A stretch of DNA of 64,000 nt from an uncultured PS1 clade bacterium (GTDB lineage Bacteria > Pseudomonadota > Alphaproteobacteria > RS24). A program made the position numbers and the translations under genes. Numbering within the stretch: position 1 is the first letter of the stretch; the number at the start of each line of letters is the position of its first letter. Positions 46,065 through 58,173 of the stretch are shown piece after piece. The DNA is taken from the NCBI GenBank assembly GCA_902624095.1, contig CACNWB010000004.1, positions 38,125-102,124 on the forward strand, written 5' to 3'. A model generated the notes under the pieces. It searched no databases, had not been told where the DNA came from, and saw nothing but the letters and a program-made list of their open reading frames with translations.

Positions 46065-46736
46065 TCATTGAAGAATGCCGCGTTCCAAACGTACTATCCG
46101 ATCGGCTCGCTCGGCCAGCGTCGTGTCGTGGGTTGCTAGCAATACGGCGGCCTGCACCTCGCGCGCCAAATTAAGCAACAATTCGGCAATGACGGCACCA
46201 TTGGCTCCGTCCAAACTGCCCGTCGGCTCATCGGCCAGAATTACATCCGGTCGCGCTACAAGCGCGCGCGCAATCGCCACACGCTGTTGTTCGCCACCCG
46301 ACAATTGCGCAGGCAAATGCTCCAACCTGTCGGTTAGACCGAGTTTTGCCAGAATATCCAAGGCCGCTGCACGCGCTGCGTTACCGGCCTGCCCGCGCAA
46401 GCGCAACGGCAACATAACATTTTCAAGCGCGCTGAATTCTGGAAGCAGATTATGAAACTGGTAGACAAATCCAATATGCTGTAATCGCCCGCGCGTGCGC
46501 AAGCCATCATCTTCGGTTGGCAGCACGCGGCCATTTACCAGAATTTCTCCTGAAGCGGGCTTTTCCAAAAGCCCCGCAATATGCAGCAAACAAGATTTGC
46601 CGGAGCCCGACGGGCCCAAAAGGGCAACCGTTTCACCTGCTGCAATGGTAAGGTCGACACCGTTTAGTACTTCAAGACGCCGACCGGCCTGATCAAAGCT
46701 CTGATAAATGCCGCGCAGTGAAAATCGATCACTCAT
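46065..46736 (-). CDS. lolD: Lipoprotein-releasing ABC transporter ATP-binding protein
   Basis: Walker A LLGPSGSGKSCLLHIAGLLE; LSGGEQQRVAIARAL; ILADEPTGSLD; start trimmed to MSDRFSL. Confidence 0.92.
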   Translation of the reverse strand: MSDRFSLRGIYQSFDQAGRRLEVLNGVDLTIAAGETVALLGPSGSGKSCLLHIAGLLEKPASGEILVNGRVLPTEDDGLRTRGRLQHIGFVYQFHNLLPEFSALENVMLPLRLRGQAGNAARAAALDILAKLGLTDRLEHLPAQLSGGEQQRVAIARALVARPDVILADEPTGSLDGANGAVIAELLLNLAREVQAAVLLATHDTTLAERADRIVRLERGILQ

Positions 46737-47985
46737 AGCGCAAGGCTTCCACTGGGTCGAGCGAGGCGGCACGCCACGCCGGATAAAGTGTTGAAAGAAA
46801 CGACAGGGTAAGCGCCATGGAAAGCACCTGCACAATGTCTGACATCACAAGACGCGCCGGCATGCGTTCGAGAAAATAAACTTCCGCTGGAAAAAGTTGC
46901 GCGCCGGTAATCATCACCAGAAGCTGGCGGATCTCTTCAATATAGGCACAGAAAACAACGCCGAGACCGAAACCAGCCAGCGACCCGATTACGCCAATGC
47001 TGGCGCCAGTGATGAAAAAAACTCGCAAGACCATACCCCGACTGGCCCCCATGGAGCGCAACACAGCAATATCGCGATGCTTGTCGCGCACTAGCATGAC
47101 CAACCCCGACACGATATTGAGCGCCGCCACCAGCAAAATCAGGGTCAGAATGAGGAACATGACATTGCGTTCGACCTCAAGCGCTCCGGCCAGCGTACGA
47201 TTGGACTGTTTCCAGTCAACCAGCGAAACATCAAGTCCAGCGGTGTTCTGCAAATCCTCGCGATAGTCTTCCACCTTGTCGGGGTCGTCTAGTATAAGTT
47301 CAATGGCGCCCGATTGGACGCTTTCACTGAATAATCCCTGCGCCGTCTCAAGGCCGGAAAACATGATGTTCAAGTCATATTCAGACAAGCCAATGCTGAA
47401 AATGGCCGCAACGCGTAACTGCTTAATGCGCGGAGTAGTGCCAAATGGCGTAACCGTTCCGCGCGGCGCAATAAGCGTCACCGGATCGCCGATACCAATG
47501 CCGTAACGCTCGGCAAGACGCAAACCAATGGCCACTCGCCCGCTTTGTGACAGATCGTCAAGAGCACCAGCGCGCACATTGCCAGCCAGCGCTGGCAGGC
47601 GCTTCAGTGCGTCGGTTGACATGCCGCGCAGGACAACGCCGCGCACCGCCTGTCCGGAAGACATCATTGCCTGGCCGTCCACCAGCGGTGTCGCCAGCAC
47701 GACCGGCGGCAGTTTCTGCAAACGCGCCACGGTTGCGGCGCGGTCTTCAAATTGCCCGTTCCAGGGCCGCGCAACGACATGGCCACTAACGCCCAAAATG
47801 CGATCCAGAAGGTCGGCGCGAAATCCGTTCATCACGGCCATAACAACAATCAGTGTAGCCACCCCCAGCATGATGCCGAGAAAAGAAATAATGGCGATGA
47901 TGGAAATAAAACTCTCGCGGCGGCGCGCCCGCAAATAGCGCCCGGCCAACTGCCATTCCAACCTGTTGAACGCCCGCGTCACCAA
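46729..47985 (-). CDS. lolC: Lipoprotein-releasing ABC transporter permease (LolC/E type)
   Basis: ARYLRARRRESFISIIAIISFLGIMLGVATLIVVMAVMNGFR; C-terminal YPAWRAASLDPVEALRYE. Confidence 0.92.
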   Translation of the reverse strand: MVTRAFNRLEWQLAGRYLRARRRESFISIIAIISFLGIMLGVATLIVVMAVMNGFRADLLDRILGVSGHVVARPWNGQFEDRAATVARLQKLPPVVLATPLVDGQAMMSSGQAVRGVVLRGMSTDALKRLPALAGNVRAGALDDLSQSGRVAIGLRLAERYGIGIGDPVTLIAPRGTVTPFGTTPRIKQLRVAAIFSIGLSEYDLNIMFSGLETAQGLFSESVQSGAIELILDDPDKVEDYREDLQNTAGLDVSLVDWKQSNRTLAGALEVERNVMFLILTLILLVAALNIVSGLVMLVRDKHRDIAVLRSMGASRGMVLRVFFITGASIGVIGSLAGFGLGVVFCAYIEEIRQLLVMITGAQLFPAEVYFLERMPARLVMSDIVQVLSMALTLSFLSTLYPAWRAASLDPVEALRYE

Positions 47986-47991
47986 TACGTC

Positions 47992-49317
47992 CTAGTCGCT
48001 AGGCGGTTCGGCCAGCAAAGCGCAGGCGGCCCCAAAATCGAGTGTTTGTTTGTCGCCATTTTTCCGGTTTTTGACTTCTATCTCGCCTGCAACCGCTCCT
48101 CGCGGCCCAATGACCGCCTGCCACGGCAAGCCAATCAGATCCATATCCGAAAACTTGCCACCGGCACGTTCATCACGATTATCATACAGCACATCGAGGC
48201 CTTTGTGTGTCAGCGTTTTGTAAAGGCGCTCGGATAATTTATCCGTCTTTGCGTCACCCGGTTTCAAATTGATAAGACCGATCTGGAACGGCGCAACCGC
48301 CCATGGCCACACAATACCGTTCTCATCATGGCAGGCTTCGATAATGCCGCCGACGAGCCGCGAAACCCCGATTCCGTAAGAGCCGCCATAGACGGCGACC
48401 TCCTTGCCATCGGCACCGGTAACGCGGCACTGCATGGGCTCCGAATATTTCTGCCCGAAGTAGAAGATGTGGCCAACCTCAATGCCTCGCGCCATCACCT
48501 GCTTGTCGGCAGACACCTCGGCTTCGAAAATTTGCGGCTCATGCTTTTCATCAGTGCGCGCGTATAGCGATGTAAATGGCGCAATAACAGCGTCCAAATC
48601 GGCTGAATAATCAGGTTCCGGCGCGGGTCTATCCAGAAGATCGGCATGGCAGAACACTTCAGACTCACCCGTATCGGCGAGAATAATAAACTCATGGCTC
48701 AAATCGCCACCAATCGGACCGGTATCAGCAGCCATAGGAAGCGCGCGGAGCCCAAGCCGCGCGAAAGTGCGCAAGTAAGCCACAAACATTTTTTGATACG
48801 CCAACCTCGCCGACGCCTCATCAATGTCGAAGCTATAGGCATCTTTCATCAAAAACTCGCGGCCCCGCATCACGCCAAAGCGTGGACGAATCTCATCACG
48901 AAATTTCCACTGAATATGGTAGAGATTGCACGGCAATTGCTTGTAGCTACGCACATTGTCGCGGAATATTTGGGTGATTAGTTCCTCATTGGTCGGCCCA
49001 TAAAGCAGGTCACGGTCGGCGCGATCGGTAATACGCAACATTTCTTTGCCGTAATCTTCATAGCGACCCGATTCGCGCCAGATATCTGCCGGCTGCAAAG
49101 TCGGCATCAACACTTCAATAGCACCGGCCAGATTTTGTTCTTCGCGCACAATCGCCTCAATTTTGCGCAAAACCCGCAACCCCAATGGCAGCCAACTGTA
49201 AATACCAGCCGCGCTTTGGCGCACCATGCCCGCGCGCAACATCAGGCGGTGCGAAACAATCTGGGCTTCAGCAGGATCTTCTTTAAGGGTCGGCAAAAAA
49301 TAATCGGTAAGGCGCAT
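47992..49317 (-). CDS. proS: Proline-tRNA ligase
   Basis: [56 protein letters not shown]. Confidence 0.95.
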   Translation of the reverse strand: MRLTDYFLPTLKEDPAEAQIVSHRLMLRAGMVRQSAAGIYSWLPLGLRVLRKIEAIVREEQNLAGAIEVLMPTLQPADIWRESGRYEDYGKEMLRITDRADRDLLYGPTNEELITQIFRDNVRSYKQLPCNLYHIQWKFRDEIRPRFGVMRGREFLMKDAYSFDIDEASARLAYQKMFVAYLRTFARLGLRALPMAADTGPIGGDLSHEFIILADTGESEVFCHADLLDRPAPEPDYSADLDAVIAPFTSLYARTDEKHEPQIFEAEVSADKQVMARGIEVGHIFYFGQKYSEPMQCRVTGADGKEVAVYGGSYGIGVSRLVGGIIEACHDENGIVWPWAVAPFQIGLINLKPGDAKTDKLSERLYKTLTHKGLDVLYDNRDERAGGKFSDMDLIGLPWQAVIGPRGAVAGEIEVKNRKNGDKQTLDFGAACALLAEPPSD

Positions 49318-49398
49318 ATATTCAGTCCGCGTGCAGAACCATCGAAATTACGCTTGTCCCATGCGATTGGAGAAGGGTCAAGAAAATGTAAAATCTTA

Positions 49399-49427
49399 AT
49401 GACAGGGCTTTAGTTTTTTCCTAGTAT
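49399..49427 (+). promoter_or_regulatory. Putative plus-strand promoter of sRNA candidate: ATGACA (49399-49404), 17 nt, TAGTAT (49422-49427)
   Basis: Direct reading; weak-to-moderate consensus match. Confidence 0.4.
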
Positions 49428-49433
49428 TTTGCC

Positions 49434-49528
49434 GTGGATAGAGAACTCCGAGTTCTCGGGTTTTGGGAGGAGCCCTCCGTTTTTAACGGGAGACACAAAG
49501 CGGAACCTTTTAGGTTCCGCTTTTTTTT
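49434..49528 (+). ncRNA. Putative structured small RNA (novel candidate)
   Basis: Perfect hairpin GAGAACT-CCG-AGTTCTC (49441-49457), alternative hairpins GGAGG-AGC-CCTCC / CCGTT-TTT-AACGG, and a strong intrinsic terminator, all on plus strand between two minus-strand genes. Confidence 0.5.
49497..49528 (+). terminator. Rho-independent terminator
   Basis: AAAGCGGAACCT-TTT-AGGTTCCGCTTT followed by further T's; 12-bp perfect stem. Confidence 0.85.
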
Positions 49529-49540
49529 GGTCATTCACAA

Positions 49541-49828
49541 TCAGCGACTGTCCAGCCCAAGGTCGGGAAGAAACGGCAAATCAAGCTGTTCCAACACGCC
49601 AGATGTAAAAAGCAGATAGACGAGGGCATAAAACACCGCCGCTAAAAGCGTTGTAATCGCCAGCTTCCGATAAATCATAGGCCGCGCCGGAGCGCCGACC
49701 TCCGAGCCCGGCACAACGCGCCCTTCTTCGTGTTGCGACACCACGCCAAAGGGCAGCACCATAAATAAGGTCAAAAACCAGATAATGCCATATATGGCGC
49801 AGCCAAATAAAAAACCGATTTCAATCAC
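49541..49828 (-). CDS. DUF1467-family membrane protein
   Basis: GCAIYGIIWFLTLFMVLPFGVVSQHEEGRVVPGSEVGAPARPMIYRK, two TM segments. Confidence 0.85.
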   Translation of the reverse strand: MIEIGFLFGCAIYGIIWFLTLFMVLPFGVVSQHEEGRVVPGSEVGAPARPMIYRKLAITTLLAAVFYALVYLLFTSGVLEQLDLPFLPDLGLDSR

Positions 49829-49855
49829 TGGATATGCCCGATCGCTAAATTCCGA

Positions 49856-51514
49856 TTATACATGCACAAAGCTTACCACAACCATTGGCTTTTTGCCCCA
49901 GCGCTGACCCAACTCGCGGCGAATGAACTGGCCAACCTCTTCCTCGGCGCGTGCCGGCGTCACCTTGCCACTGGACGGCAATGCGCGCTCGGCCGCATCT
50001 AACGCCCAGTTCACCAAATCAGTATTGCCATCATATTGGGGAATGCCACGCATTTGAATCTCAACGCGCCCGCACAAGCGATTTGCGCCATCAAGCGGTA
50101 TGCTCACAAACACCACACCATTATGCGACAGTTTGCGCCGCTCGCGCACAGCCAGCGCATCGCTTTGGGTAAAAATCTCGCCATCCAGATAAAGCCGACC
50201 GCTAGGCACAGTTTCTAGCACTTGCGCCGGACCCGGATAAAGCTGCACCATATCGCCATTGTGAACGTACAGCGGCTCAGGCACACCCAGCTCAGCCGCA
50301 AGCGCTGCATGGGCGATCAGATGGCGATGCTCGCCATGCACCGGTACTGCTGCACGCGGGCGCACCCAGCCATACATATCGACAAGCTCATCACGGTTAG
50401 GATGACCTGATACATGAAGATCATTTTTATAGGGTGTTATAATATCAACATTTATTGCGGCCAATTTATTTTGCAGTGCGAAAATTTCAGTCTCATTGCC
50501 TGGGATCATTTTGGATGAGAACACGACGCGGTCCCCAGCCTCCAGAACGAGATGAGGATGGTGGCCCTGCGCCATGCGTCCCAGCGCGGCGCGATACTCA
50601 CCCTGACTGCCCGTGCACAAAATAACGAGCTTGTCGGGCGGCAAATAGGCGGCGTCTTCTTCTTCCACTGGCGCAGGAAAATCTGCCAGATATCCGGTTG
50701 CCCGCGCTGCATTGTAAATCCGGTGCATGCCCCGACCTGCCAAGCAAATGTGTCGCCCATTGTCGGCCGCCGCCTTTGCAATGCTCGACAAGCGGGCAAT
50801 GTTGGAGGCAAATGTCGTCACCACAACCCGCCCCGTGCTTCCGGCAACCACTTTATTCAGGGCGGTGGCGACATCGGCTTCAGAGCCCGAACGACCTTCT
50901 GACAATACATTGGTGCTGTCACATACAATCGCATCGACCCCCTCATCACCAAAGGCTTTCAGTCGCTCATGCTCAGTGACTTTGCCGATAACCGGATCGG
51001 GGTCGATTTTCCAATCGCCCGTGTGCAAGACGCGCGCGCCGCCGCATCGCACAGCCAGTGCACTGGGCTCGGCAATTGAATGTGTCAACCCGATGTAATC
51101 AATTTGGAACGGGCCCAGTTCTAGAGATTGCTGAGGGTCAACAATATGCAGTGGCACGGCTTCCAGAAGTCCCGCCTCTGCCAGCTTGCCACGTACAAGT
51201 TCCGCCGTGAACGCCGTGGCATAGACCGGACATTTTAGGCGCGGCCACAAACGCGCGACTGCGCCAATATGGTCTTCATGGCCATGCGTCAGCAAAAGTG
51301 CATGCAAGCGACCCTTCTCGGCCTCGATAAAGCCAGTATCCGCCGTAATCAGTTCAATTCCCGGTTCGGTGTGGCGGCCGAATGTTACCCCCAGATCGAC
51401 CATAATCCAGTCGCGCCGATTGCCCTCTCCATAGCCATACAAGTTACAGTTCATGCCAATCTCGCCGGTGCCTCCCAGCGGAACAAAAACCAAATTATTT
51501 TCGTTTTCTGTCAT
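49856..51514 (-). CDS. rnj: Ribonuclease J family protein
   Basis: LVFVPLGGTGEIGMNCNLYGYG; LLTHGHEDHIGAV; HVSGHPNRDELVDMY. Confidence 0.93.
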   Translation of the reverse strand: MTENENNLVFVPLGGTGEIGMNCNLYGYGEGNRRDWIMVDLGVTFGRHTEPGIELITADTGFIEAEKGRLHALLLTHGHEDHIGAVARLWPRLKCPVYATAFTAELVRGKLAEAGLLEAVPLHIVDPQQSLELGPFQIDYIGLTHSIAEPSALAVRCGGARVLHTGDWKIDPDPVIGKVTEHERLKAFGDEGVDAIVCDSTNVLSEGRSGSEADVATALNKVVAGSTGRVVVTTFASNIARLSSIAKAAADNGRHICLAGRGMHRIYNAARATGYLADFPAPVEEEDAAYLPPDKLVILCTGSQGEYRAALGRMAQGHHPHLVLEAGDRVVFSSKMIPGNETEIFALQNKLAAINVDIITPYKNDLHVSGHPNRDELVDMYGWVRPRAAVPVHGEHRHLIAHAALAAELGVPEPLYVHNGDMVQLYPGPAQVLETVPSGRLYLDGEIFTQSDALAVRERRKLSHNGVVFVSIPLDGANRLCGRVEIQMRGIPQYDGNTDLVNWALDAAERALPSSGKVTPARAEEEVGQFIRRELGQRWGKKPMVVVSFVHV

Positions 51515-51525
51515 AGCTCAACCGA

Positions 51526-52272
51526 TTAGCGGAAAAATACATCACCGGCACTAACAAGATGGCGTTCACCGTCCTCGGAGCAAAGAATTAGCGCGCCCGC
51601 ATCGTCAATATCTTCAAAAATGCCGCTTAACTCACTCTTTTCCAAACGCACAATAATTTCACGACCCAGATTATGTGCCTGTTGACGCCACTTTCTTACT
51701 ATTACAGAGAAGCCAAACTGTTGCCATTGGCGGTAATAGAGATCGAAGGCCGAAGCCAAGACCTCGAGCACAGCCAAATTATCAGGTCGATGGCCAGTAT
51801 GAGCAGCAATGCTGGTCGCCAAATAAGGTGTATCATCTGGAAAATAGGCAAGGTTCAGCCCCATGCCGACACACACCCAATCCAGATGTGCGTCAGATAC
51901 AGTACCCGATTCGAGCAATATGCCGGAAATTTTCGCCCCGCCTACCAGCACGTCATTTGGCCATTTTATAGAAACCGCACCATCAGGCCCAATAAGGGAG
52001 GAAACCGTATCGGCCAATGCAAGCCCGGCCACAAAACTTAATTGTCCCGCCTTTTTCGTCTCAATGCGCCCGGGCTGATAAACGGTCGCCATCAGATTTC
52101 CCTTCGGCGACTGCCACACCCGCCCGCGACGCCCGCGACCGGCGCTTTGGGCATCGGCCAAAATCCAATGCGGTTGAACCACCCCTTGTGCCGCCAGCCG
52201 TTTGGCTTGCTCATTTGTGCTGTCCACCGTTTCAAAGTGGAGCAGCTGATAGGTATCGGGAAGTGTTATCAC
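51526..52272 (-). CDS. birA: Biotin-[acetyl-CoA-carboxylase] ligase
   Basis: [44 protein letters not shown]. Confidence 0.92.
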   Translation of the reverse strand: MITLPDTYQLLHFETVDSTNEQAKRLAAQGVVQPHWILADAQSAGRGRRGRVWQSPKGNLMATVYQPGRIETKKAGQLSFVAGLALADTVSSLIGPDGAVSIKWPNDVLVGGAKISGILLESGTVSDAHLDWVCVGMGLNLAYFPDDTPYLATSIAAHTGHRPDNLAVLEVLASAFDLYYRQWQQFGFSVIVRKWRQQAHNLGREIIVRLEKSELSGIFEDIDDAGALILCSEDGERHLVSAGDVFFR

Positions 52273-53765
52273 CTGAAGTCGGTGGGCCCGAAAAGCCCTG
52301 TCAGCAATGCTTCAGGTGCCGGCATGGCAATCAGTGCTTGGCTTGCGCCGGCGGCCAGATCAATCAACGGCGCGGGATAGACGAAAAATAACAGACAAAT
52401 CCCGGCCAAGATTCCGGCAATAATAGACAATTCGCGCGGCATGGGGTCGTTTGCTTCATCCGTCGGCGGGTCGAGATACATGATTTTGACTATCCGCAAA
52501 TAATAATAGGCCCCGACGACACTCGACAAAACGCCCAGCACACACAAAACATAAAGTCCGGCTTCAATCGCGGCGTGAAACACGAAAAGTTTGCCGAAAA
52601 ATCCGGCCAGCGGTGGAATGCCGGCTAGCGAGAACATCAATATGGCAAGGCACAATGCCATAAAAGGCCGCACCTGGCTCAAACCGGCCAGATTCTTGAT
52701 TTGCTCAACCATGCCACTGTCGCGGCGCATCGACAAAATACATGCAAAAGCGCCCAAGGTCATAATGCCGTAAAGCGTAATATACAAAATAACGGCAGCG
52801 ACCCCGTCTTGGCTGCCTGCGGCAAGGCCCACAAGCGCAAAACCCATATGCCCGATGGAAGAATAGGCCATCAGGCGTTTGATATTGGTTTGGCCGATAG
52901 CCGCAAATGACCCCAGAACCATGCTGGCGACAGAAATGAAAATAATGATTTGCTGCCAAGCGGCCAGCGCATCCGGAAACGCCGAGATGACCACACGCAA
53001 AAAAACCGCCATACCCGCCAGTTTCGGTGCGGCGGCGAAAAAAGCGGTCATTGGCGTTGGCGCACCTTCATAGACATCCGGCGTCCACATATGGAAAGGA
53101 ACGGCTGAAATTTTGAATGCAAGACCGGCCAACAAAAACACCATGCCGACCACTTGCGCCAGGGGCAATATGCCATCTTCTGCTGTGAAGGATTCGGCAA
53201 TGCCGGCGAAATTCGTACTTCCCGAAAAGCCGTAAATAAGCGAAGCACCATAAAGCAACATACCGGAAGACAGCGCGCCCAGAACGAAATATTTCAATCC
53301 CGCTTCTGTCGCGCGCAAGCTGTCGCGCTTAATGGCCGCCAGCACATAAAGCGCGAGGCTTTGCAACTCGATGCCCATATAAAGCGCGATAAGGTCATTG
53401 GCAGAAATCATCATGCCCATGCCCACCGCAGCCAGTATCATCAAAACCGGCACTTCAAAACGCGCCAAATTTTCATTTTGCATGAAGCCGCGCGCCATGA
53501 CGATGACAACCGCCGTTGCGAGATAGGTCAGAGTTTTCATGAAAGCCGAAAACGCATCAACGATAAATGCCCCGCCAAAGGCAAGCTGGGGATATGCATC
53601 GCCCTTCAGCCATGAGGCAATCGCGGCAATGATTAAGAGCGAAATGGCACCATATTCTATGACGCGCGTTGCATCGGTGGTGGCAAAAGCGCCAACCATA
53701 AGTAAGCCCATGGCTCCGATAAACAAGACCAGTTCGGGCAATAAGAGTGTGACATTAGCCAACAT
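52269..53765 (-). CDS. nuoN: NADH-quinone oxidoreductase subunit N
   Basis: Multi-[47 protein letters not shown]. Confidence 0.94.
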   Translation of the reverse strand: MLANVTLLLPELVLFIGAMGLLMVGAFATTDATRVIEYGAISLLIIAAIASWLKGDAYPQLAFGGAFIVDAFSAFMKTLTYLATAVVIVMARGFMQNENLARFEVPVLMILAAVGMGMMISANDLIALYMGIELQSLALYVLAAIKRDSLRATEAGLKYFVLGALSSGMLLYGASLIYGFSGSTNFAGIAESFTAEDGILPLAQVVGMVFLLAGLAFKISAVPFHMWTPDVYEGAPTPMTAFFAAAPKLAGMAVFLRVVISAFPDALAAWQQIIIFISVASMVLGSFAAIGQTNIKRLMAYSSIGHMGFALVGLAAGSQDGVAAVILYITLYGIMTLGAFACILSMRRDSGMVEQIKNLAGLSQVRPFMALCLAILMFSLAGIPPLAGFFGKLFVFHAAIEAGLYVLCVLGVLSSVVGAYYYLRIVKIMYLDPPTDEANDPMPRELSIIAGILAGICLLFFVYPAPLIDLAAGASQALIAMPAPEALLTGLFGPTDFR

Positions 53766-53774
53766 GCGAAACTC

Positions 53775-55304
53775 CTAACGTAGGCTCTCGGGAACGCTCG
53801 AAAGCAGTGCATTGGCGGCATGGGTTGACAAGGAATCTTGATAATTCGACACAAGATTTTCGACCGAAGCAGCCGTTATATCGAGTATTGGCATCGGCCA
53901 GATACCGAAAATCAGCGTCGCAATGACCAGTGGCACAAACAGGAAAATTTCGCGTCGGTCGGTATCGGCAATCTGCTGCAGACCTTCATGCTCAATGCGC
54001 CCGAAACTGACGCGGCGGTAAAGCGTCAGAGCATAACAGGCGGAGAAAATGACCCCGCTGGTCGCGAACATGGCCGTCCACGTGCTGACCTGGAACGTGC
54101 CGATAATGGTCAGAAATTCACCGACAAAACCCGACGTACCCGGCAGCCCGACGTTTGCCATAGTAAACAACATGAAGATTGCCGCATAGACCGGCATGCG
54201 GTTTGCAAGACCGCCATAGGCAGCGATCTCACGCGTGTGCATCCGGTCATAAATCACCCCCACGCACAAAAACAGCGCGCTTGAAATCCATCCATGCGAC
54301 AGCATCTGGAAAACCCCGCCGTGCACGCCCTGAACAGTGGCCGAAAACAGCCCCATGGTTACAAAGCCCATATGCGCCACGGATGAATATGCGATCAGCT
54401 TCTTCATATCTTCCTGCGCGAAAGCCACGAGAGATGTATAGACAATCGCAATGGCACTCAGCGCAAACACCATGGGCGCAAACAAATCGGAAGCAATGGG
54501 AAACATCGGCAATGAAAAACGCAAGAACCCGTAACCGCCCATTTTCAGTAGCACACCAGCCAAAATAACTGAACCCGCGGTAGGTGCCTCAACATGGGCG
54601 TCAGGCAACCAGGTATGCACGGGCCACATTGGCATTTTGACGGCAAACGACGCAAAAAACGCGAGCCACAGCCAATTTTGCCAATCCGGCGCAAACGCCG
54701 TTTTCATTAGTTCGGGAATAAATGTCGTGCCGGTCTGCCAATATATAACAAGCACCGCCAACAGCATCAGAACCGAGCCCAGCAACGTATACAGGAAGAA
54801 CTTGAAACTGGCATAGACACGCCGTTCGCCGCCCCAAATCCCAATAATCAGGAACATCGGAATCAAGCCACCCTCGAAAAACAGATAGAAGAGAATGAGA
54901 TCCATGGCGCAGAAAACGCCGATCATCAGTGTTTCAAGCAGCAAAAAGGCCAGCATATATTCACGAACGCGATGGGTGATAGAATACCAGCTTGCCAGAA
55001 TACAAATCGGCATGAGCGCGGCCGTCAACAGGACAAACAAAACGGAGATGCCGTCCACACCCATGGCATAGTCAACCCCGTCGCCCAGCCAATTGATACG
55101 CTCGACAAACTGAAACGCTGCCGAACTTCCGTCAAACTGGCTGACCATAAACCCCGTCAGGAAAAGGGTTACAACCGACGTCCACAAAGCAACAGCCTTG
55201 GCATTGTTAGCGACAGTGGCTTCGTCACCGCGGATCAGAAGAATAAAGAAGGCACCCAGCAGGGGCAGGAACGTAATTGTGGAGAGGATCGGCCAGTCAG
55301 TCAT
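53775..55304 (-). CDS. nuoM: NADH-quinone oxidoreductase subunit M
   Basis: [39 protein letters not shown]. Confidence 0.95.
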   Translation of the reverse strand: MTDWPILSTITFLPLLGAFFILLIRGDEATVANNAKAVALWTSVVTLFLTGFMVSQFDGSSAAFQFVERINWLGDGVDYAMGVDGISVLFVLLTAALMPICILASWYSITHRVREYMLAFLLLETLMIGVFCAMDLILFYLFFEGGLIPMFLIIGIWGGERRVYASFKFFLYTLLGSVLMLLAVLVIYWQTGTTFIPELMKTAFAPDWQNWLWLAFFASFAVKMPMWPVHTWLPDAHVEAPTAGSVILAGVLLKMGGYGFLRFSLPMFPIASDLFAPMVFALSAIAIVYTSLVAFAQEDMKKLIAYSSVAHMGFVTMGLFSATVQGVHGGVFQMLSHGWISSALFLCVGVIYDRMHTREIAAYGGLANRMPVYAAIFMLFTMANVGLPGTSGFVGEFLTIIGTFQVSTWTAMFATSGVIFSACYALTLYRRVSFGRIEHEGLQQIADTDRREIFLFVPLVIATLIFGIWPMPILDITAASVENLVSNYQDSLSTHAANALLSSVPESLR

Positions 55305-57235
55305 TATTGCCCCCCTGTGAGCATGAACCAGCTCACCAGCCCCGCGATGCCGAGCAACATGGCAAAAGCGTAGTGATAGACAAATCCGGTCTGCAGACTG
55401 ACCGCGCGTCGGGTGAAATACAACACACTTGCGGCAATACCGTCGGGGCCGAAGCCGTCAATCACCGCACCGTCACCACCTTTCCAGAACAAGCGCGCCA
55501 GCCATTTCACTGGACGCACAAAAATGAAATTGTAAATTTCATCAATGTACCATTTGTTGAGCAGGAACATATAAATCATATCGTGTTCGGTTGCTAACCG
55601 GGTCGGCAATGTTGGACGTCGAATATACATCACCCAAGCAAGCGAGAATCCAGCCAGCATCATTACCAGCGGCGAAAGCTTCACCCATCTGGGAACTTCG
55701 TGCAGATCACGCAATACATTATTTTCCGCGGCGGTGAAAATACTGCCACCCCAGAAGACCGCCTGCCCGTCGCCAATGAAGTAATCATAAAACGTAAAGC
55801 CGGCACACAAGGCACCAAACGCCAGAATAATGAGCGGCACAAGCATTACCGGCGGGCTTTCATGCACATGGGCAAGCGTTTCGTTCGAGCATCGGGGCAG
55901 GCCATAAAATGTCAGAAAAATCAGACGCCAGCTGTAAAACGAGGTAAACAGAGCCGCAACCACCAACAAACTAAAGGCAAACATATGCGGCCCGATTTGA
56001 GCGGCATAAGCGGCCTCAACAATCGCGTCTTTGGAGAAGAAACCGGCGGTGAGGGGAAAGCCGGTCAAGGCCAATGTGCCAATAATCATTACAAACCAGC
56101 TAGCAGGCACCAGCGTGCGCAGGCCGCCCATTTTTCGCATGTCCTGTTCGTCCTGCATGGCGTGAATGACAGACCCTGCACCCAAAAACAGTAATGCCTT
56201 GAAAAAAGCGTGTGTGAACAAATGAAACATTGCCGCCTGATATGCGCCAACGCCGAGGGCTACGAACATGTATCCCAATTGCGAACAAGTCGAATAGGCA
56301 ATGACACGCTTTATGTCGTTTTGCACCAAACCAACGGTCGCCGCAAAAAACGCTGTTACCGCGCCAACCACCGTGACAACAGCCAGCGCCGTCGATGACA
56401 ACTCGAACAGCGGCGAACAACGCGCCACCAGAAAAATGCCGGCCGTTACCATGGTAGCTGCATGAATGAGCGCAGATACGGGTGTCGGGCCCTCCATTGC
56501 ATCAGGCAACCATGTGTGCAGCAAAAATTGCGCTGACTTGCCCATGGCACCCATGAACAGCAATAGGCAAATCGTGGTGAGCGCTGGCAGGGTAAGACCG
56601 AGGAATTCCAACTGTCCTTCGGCCAGAGCGTTGGCTGCCGCAAACACACTGTCAAACTCCAGCGACCCGACCGTAAAATAGATTGCCGCCATGCCCATAA
56701 TAAGGCCGAAATCGCCTACACGGTTAACCACAAAAGCCTTGATTGCCGCCGCATTTGCCGACGGTTTTTTGAACCAGAAACCGATCAGCAGATAAGAGGC
56801 CAGACCCACGCCTTCCCAGCCGAAAAACAGCTGAACGAAATTATCCGCCGTTACCAGCACCAGCATCATGAAGGTGAACAATGACAAATAGGAAAAAAAC
56901 CGCGCGCGTGACGTATCATGGCTCATGTAGCCGATAGAATAGACATGCACCATTGAGGACACGCATGTCACCACCACCAGCATTACAGCGGTGAGCGTGT
57001 CGATCCGTAGAACCCAATCAATATTCAGCGTGCCAGAATGGATCCATTGCAACACCTGAACAGTTTTGGTTTCGCCATCGAGCCCGACATCAACAAAAGC
57101 GACGCATGACATCAACGCCGACAGAACAAGCAATGCTGTGGTTATGATTTCAGACTGGCGGTCGCCAACCACACGCCCGAAAAGGCCGGCAATAATAGCG
57201 CCTAACAAAGGAAAAAATACTATCGCCTGGTACAT
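55304..57235 (-). CDS. nuoL: NADH-quinone oxidoreductase subunit L
   Basis: [50 protein letters not shown]. Confidence 0.95.
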   Translation of the reverse strand: MYQAIVFFPLLGAIIAGLFGRVVGDRQSEIITTALLVLSALMSCVAFVDVGLDGETKTVQVLQWIHSGTLNIDWVLRIDTLTAVMLVVVTCVSSMVHVYSIGYMSHDTSRARFFSYLSLFTFMMLVLVTADNFVQLFFGWEGVGLASYLLIGFWFKKPSANAAAIKAFVVNRVGDFGLIMGMAAIYFTVGSLEFDSVFAAANALAEGQLEFLGLTLPALTTICLLLFMGAMGKSAQFLLHTWLPDAMEGPTPVSALIHAATMVTAGIFLVARCSPLFELSSTALAVVTVVGAVTAFFAATVGLVQNDIKRVIAYSTCSQLGYMFVALGVGAYQAAMFHLFTHAFFKALLFLGAGSVIHAMQDEQDMRKMGGLRTLVPASWFVMIIGTLALTGFPLTAGFFSKDAIVEAAYAAQIGPHMFAFSLLVVAALFTSFYSWRLIFLTFYGLPRCSNETLAHVHESPPVMLVPLIILAFGALCAGFTFYDYFIGDGQAVFWGGSIFTAAENNVLRDLHEVPRWVKLSPLVMMLAGFSLAWVMYIRRPTLPTRLATEHDMIYMFLLNKWYIDEIYNFIFVRPVKWLARLFWKGGDGAVIDGFGPDGIAASVLYFTRRAVSLQTGFVYHYAFAMLLGIAGLVSWFMLTGGQ

Positions 57236-57237
57236 CG

Positions 57238-57549
57238 TTAGCCTTTCATCTGGCTGACATCTTCGACCGCAATGCCACCTCTGTTGCGGAAATACACGAC
57301 TAGGATCGCCAGACCGATGGCCGCCTCCCCGGCCGCAACCGTTAAAACCAGCAGCGCGAACACTTGCCCGACGAGATCACCCAGAAAGGCCGAAAACGCG
57401 ACCAGATTGATATTCACCGCCAAGAGCATCAGTTCGATGGACATTAAAATGACGATCACATTCTTGCGATTCAAAAAGATGCCGAACACGCCGACTGTAA
57501 ACAAAATGGCGGCCAACGTGAGATAATGGTTCAACCCGATTTCCATCAT
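57238..57549 (-). CDS. nuoK: NADH-quinone oxidoreductase subunit K
   Basis: [48 protein letters not shown]. Confidence 0.95.
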   Translation of the reverse strand: MMEIGLNHYLTLAAILFTVGVFGIFLNRKNVIVILMSIELMLLAVNINLVAFSAFLGDLVGQVFALLVLTVAAGEAAIGLAILVVYFRNRGGIAVEDVSQMKG

Positions 57550-57555
57550 GCCCCC

Positions 57556-58161
57556 CTAAAGTCCTTGCCCGGGCTCGATGTCGACAAGCTCAACCCCGTC
57601 TTCGCGCCTGCGCGCGTTTTGCGCCGCAATGCTTTGTCGGCGGGGATTTTCGGATTTAACGAGTGTTAGAACAATGGCACCAATCATGGCGACCAGCAGC
57701 ACGGCTCCAGCTGCCTGGAAATAATAAATATAATCAGTATACAGAACCCGCCCGATAGCCTCGGCATTTGTCATGCCTTCGGGCGTTGCTTGCGGCAGTG
57801 CGCTCTGGCTGACCAACTGGGTTGAGGCGCCAAAAATCAGCAACAGCTCAAGAAGCAAAATCAGCCCGATGGTCGCACCGATCGGCATGTATTGGAGAAA
57901 CCCCTCATTCAGCTCAGCAAAATCAATGTCCAGCATCATGACGACAAACAAAAACAGCACTGCGACGGCGCCGACATAAACCACCACCAGTATCATGGCG
58001 AGAAACTCCGCCCCCATCAGCACGAACAGGCCGGCGGAATTGAAAAAGGTCAAAATGAGAAACAAGACCGAGTAAACAGGATTACGCGCCGAAATCACCA
58101 TAAAAGCGCTGGCAACGGAAACTGTTGCGAACAGATAAAATGCAAGGGTAGTCAGGGTCAT
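57556..58161 (-). CDS. nuoJ: NADH-quinone oxidoreductase subunit J
   Basis: SARNPVYSVLFLILTFFNSAGLFVLMGAEFLAMILVVVYVGAVAVLFLFVVMML. Confidence 0.95.
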   Translation of the reverse strand: MTLTTLAFYLFATVSVASAFMVISARNPVYSVLFLILTFFNSAGLFVLMGAEFLAMILVVVYVGAVAVLFLFVVMMLDIDFAELNEGFLQYMPIGATIGLILLLELLLIFGASTQLVSQSALPQATPEGMTNAEAIGRVLYTDYIYYFQAAGAVLLVAMIGAIVLTLVKSENPRRQSIAAQNARRREDGVELVDIEPGQGL

Positions 58162-58173
58162 TGGATGTTCTGT

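Noticed and set aside
49434-49619. 61-aa plus-strand ORF starting GTG at 49434
   Set aside because: Lies across the sRNA candidate and its terminator and runs into the antisense of the DUF1467 gene; not a plausible protein
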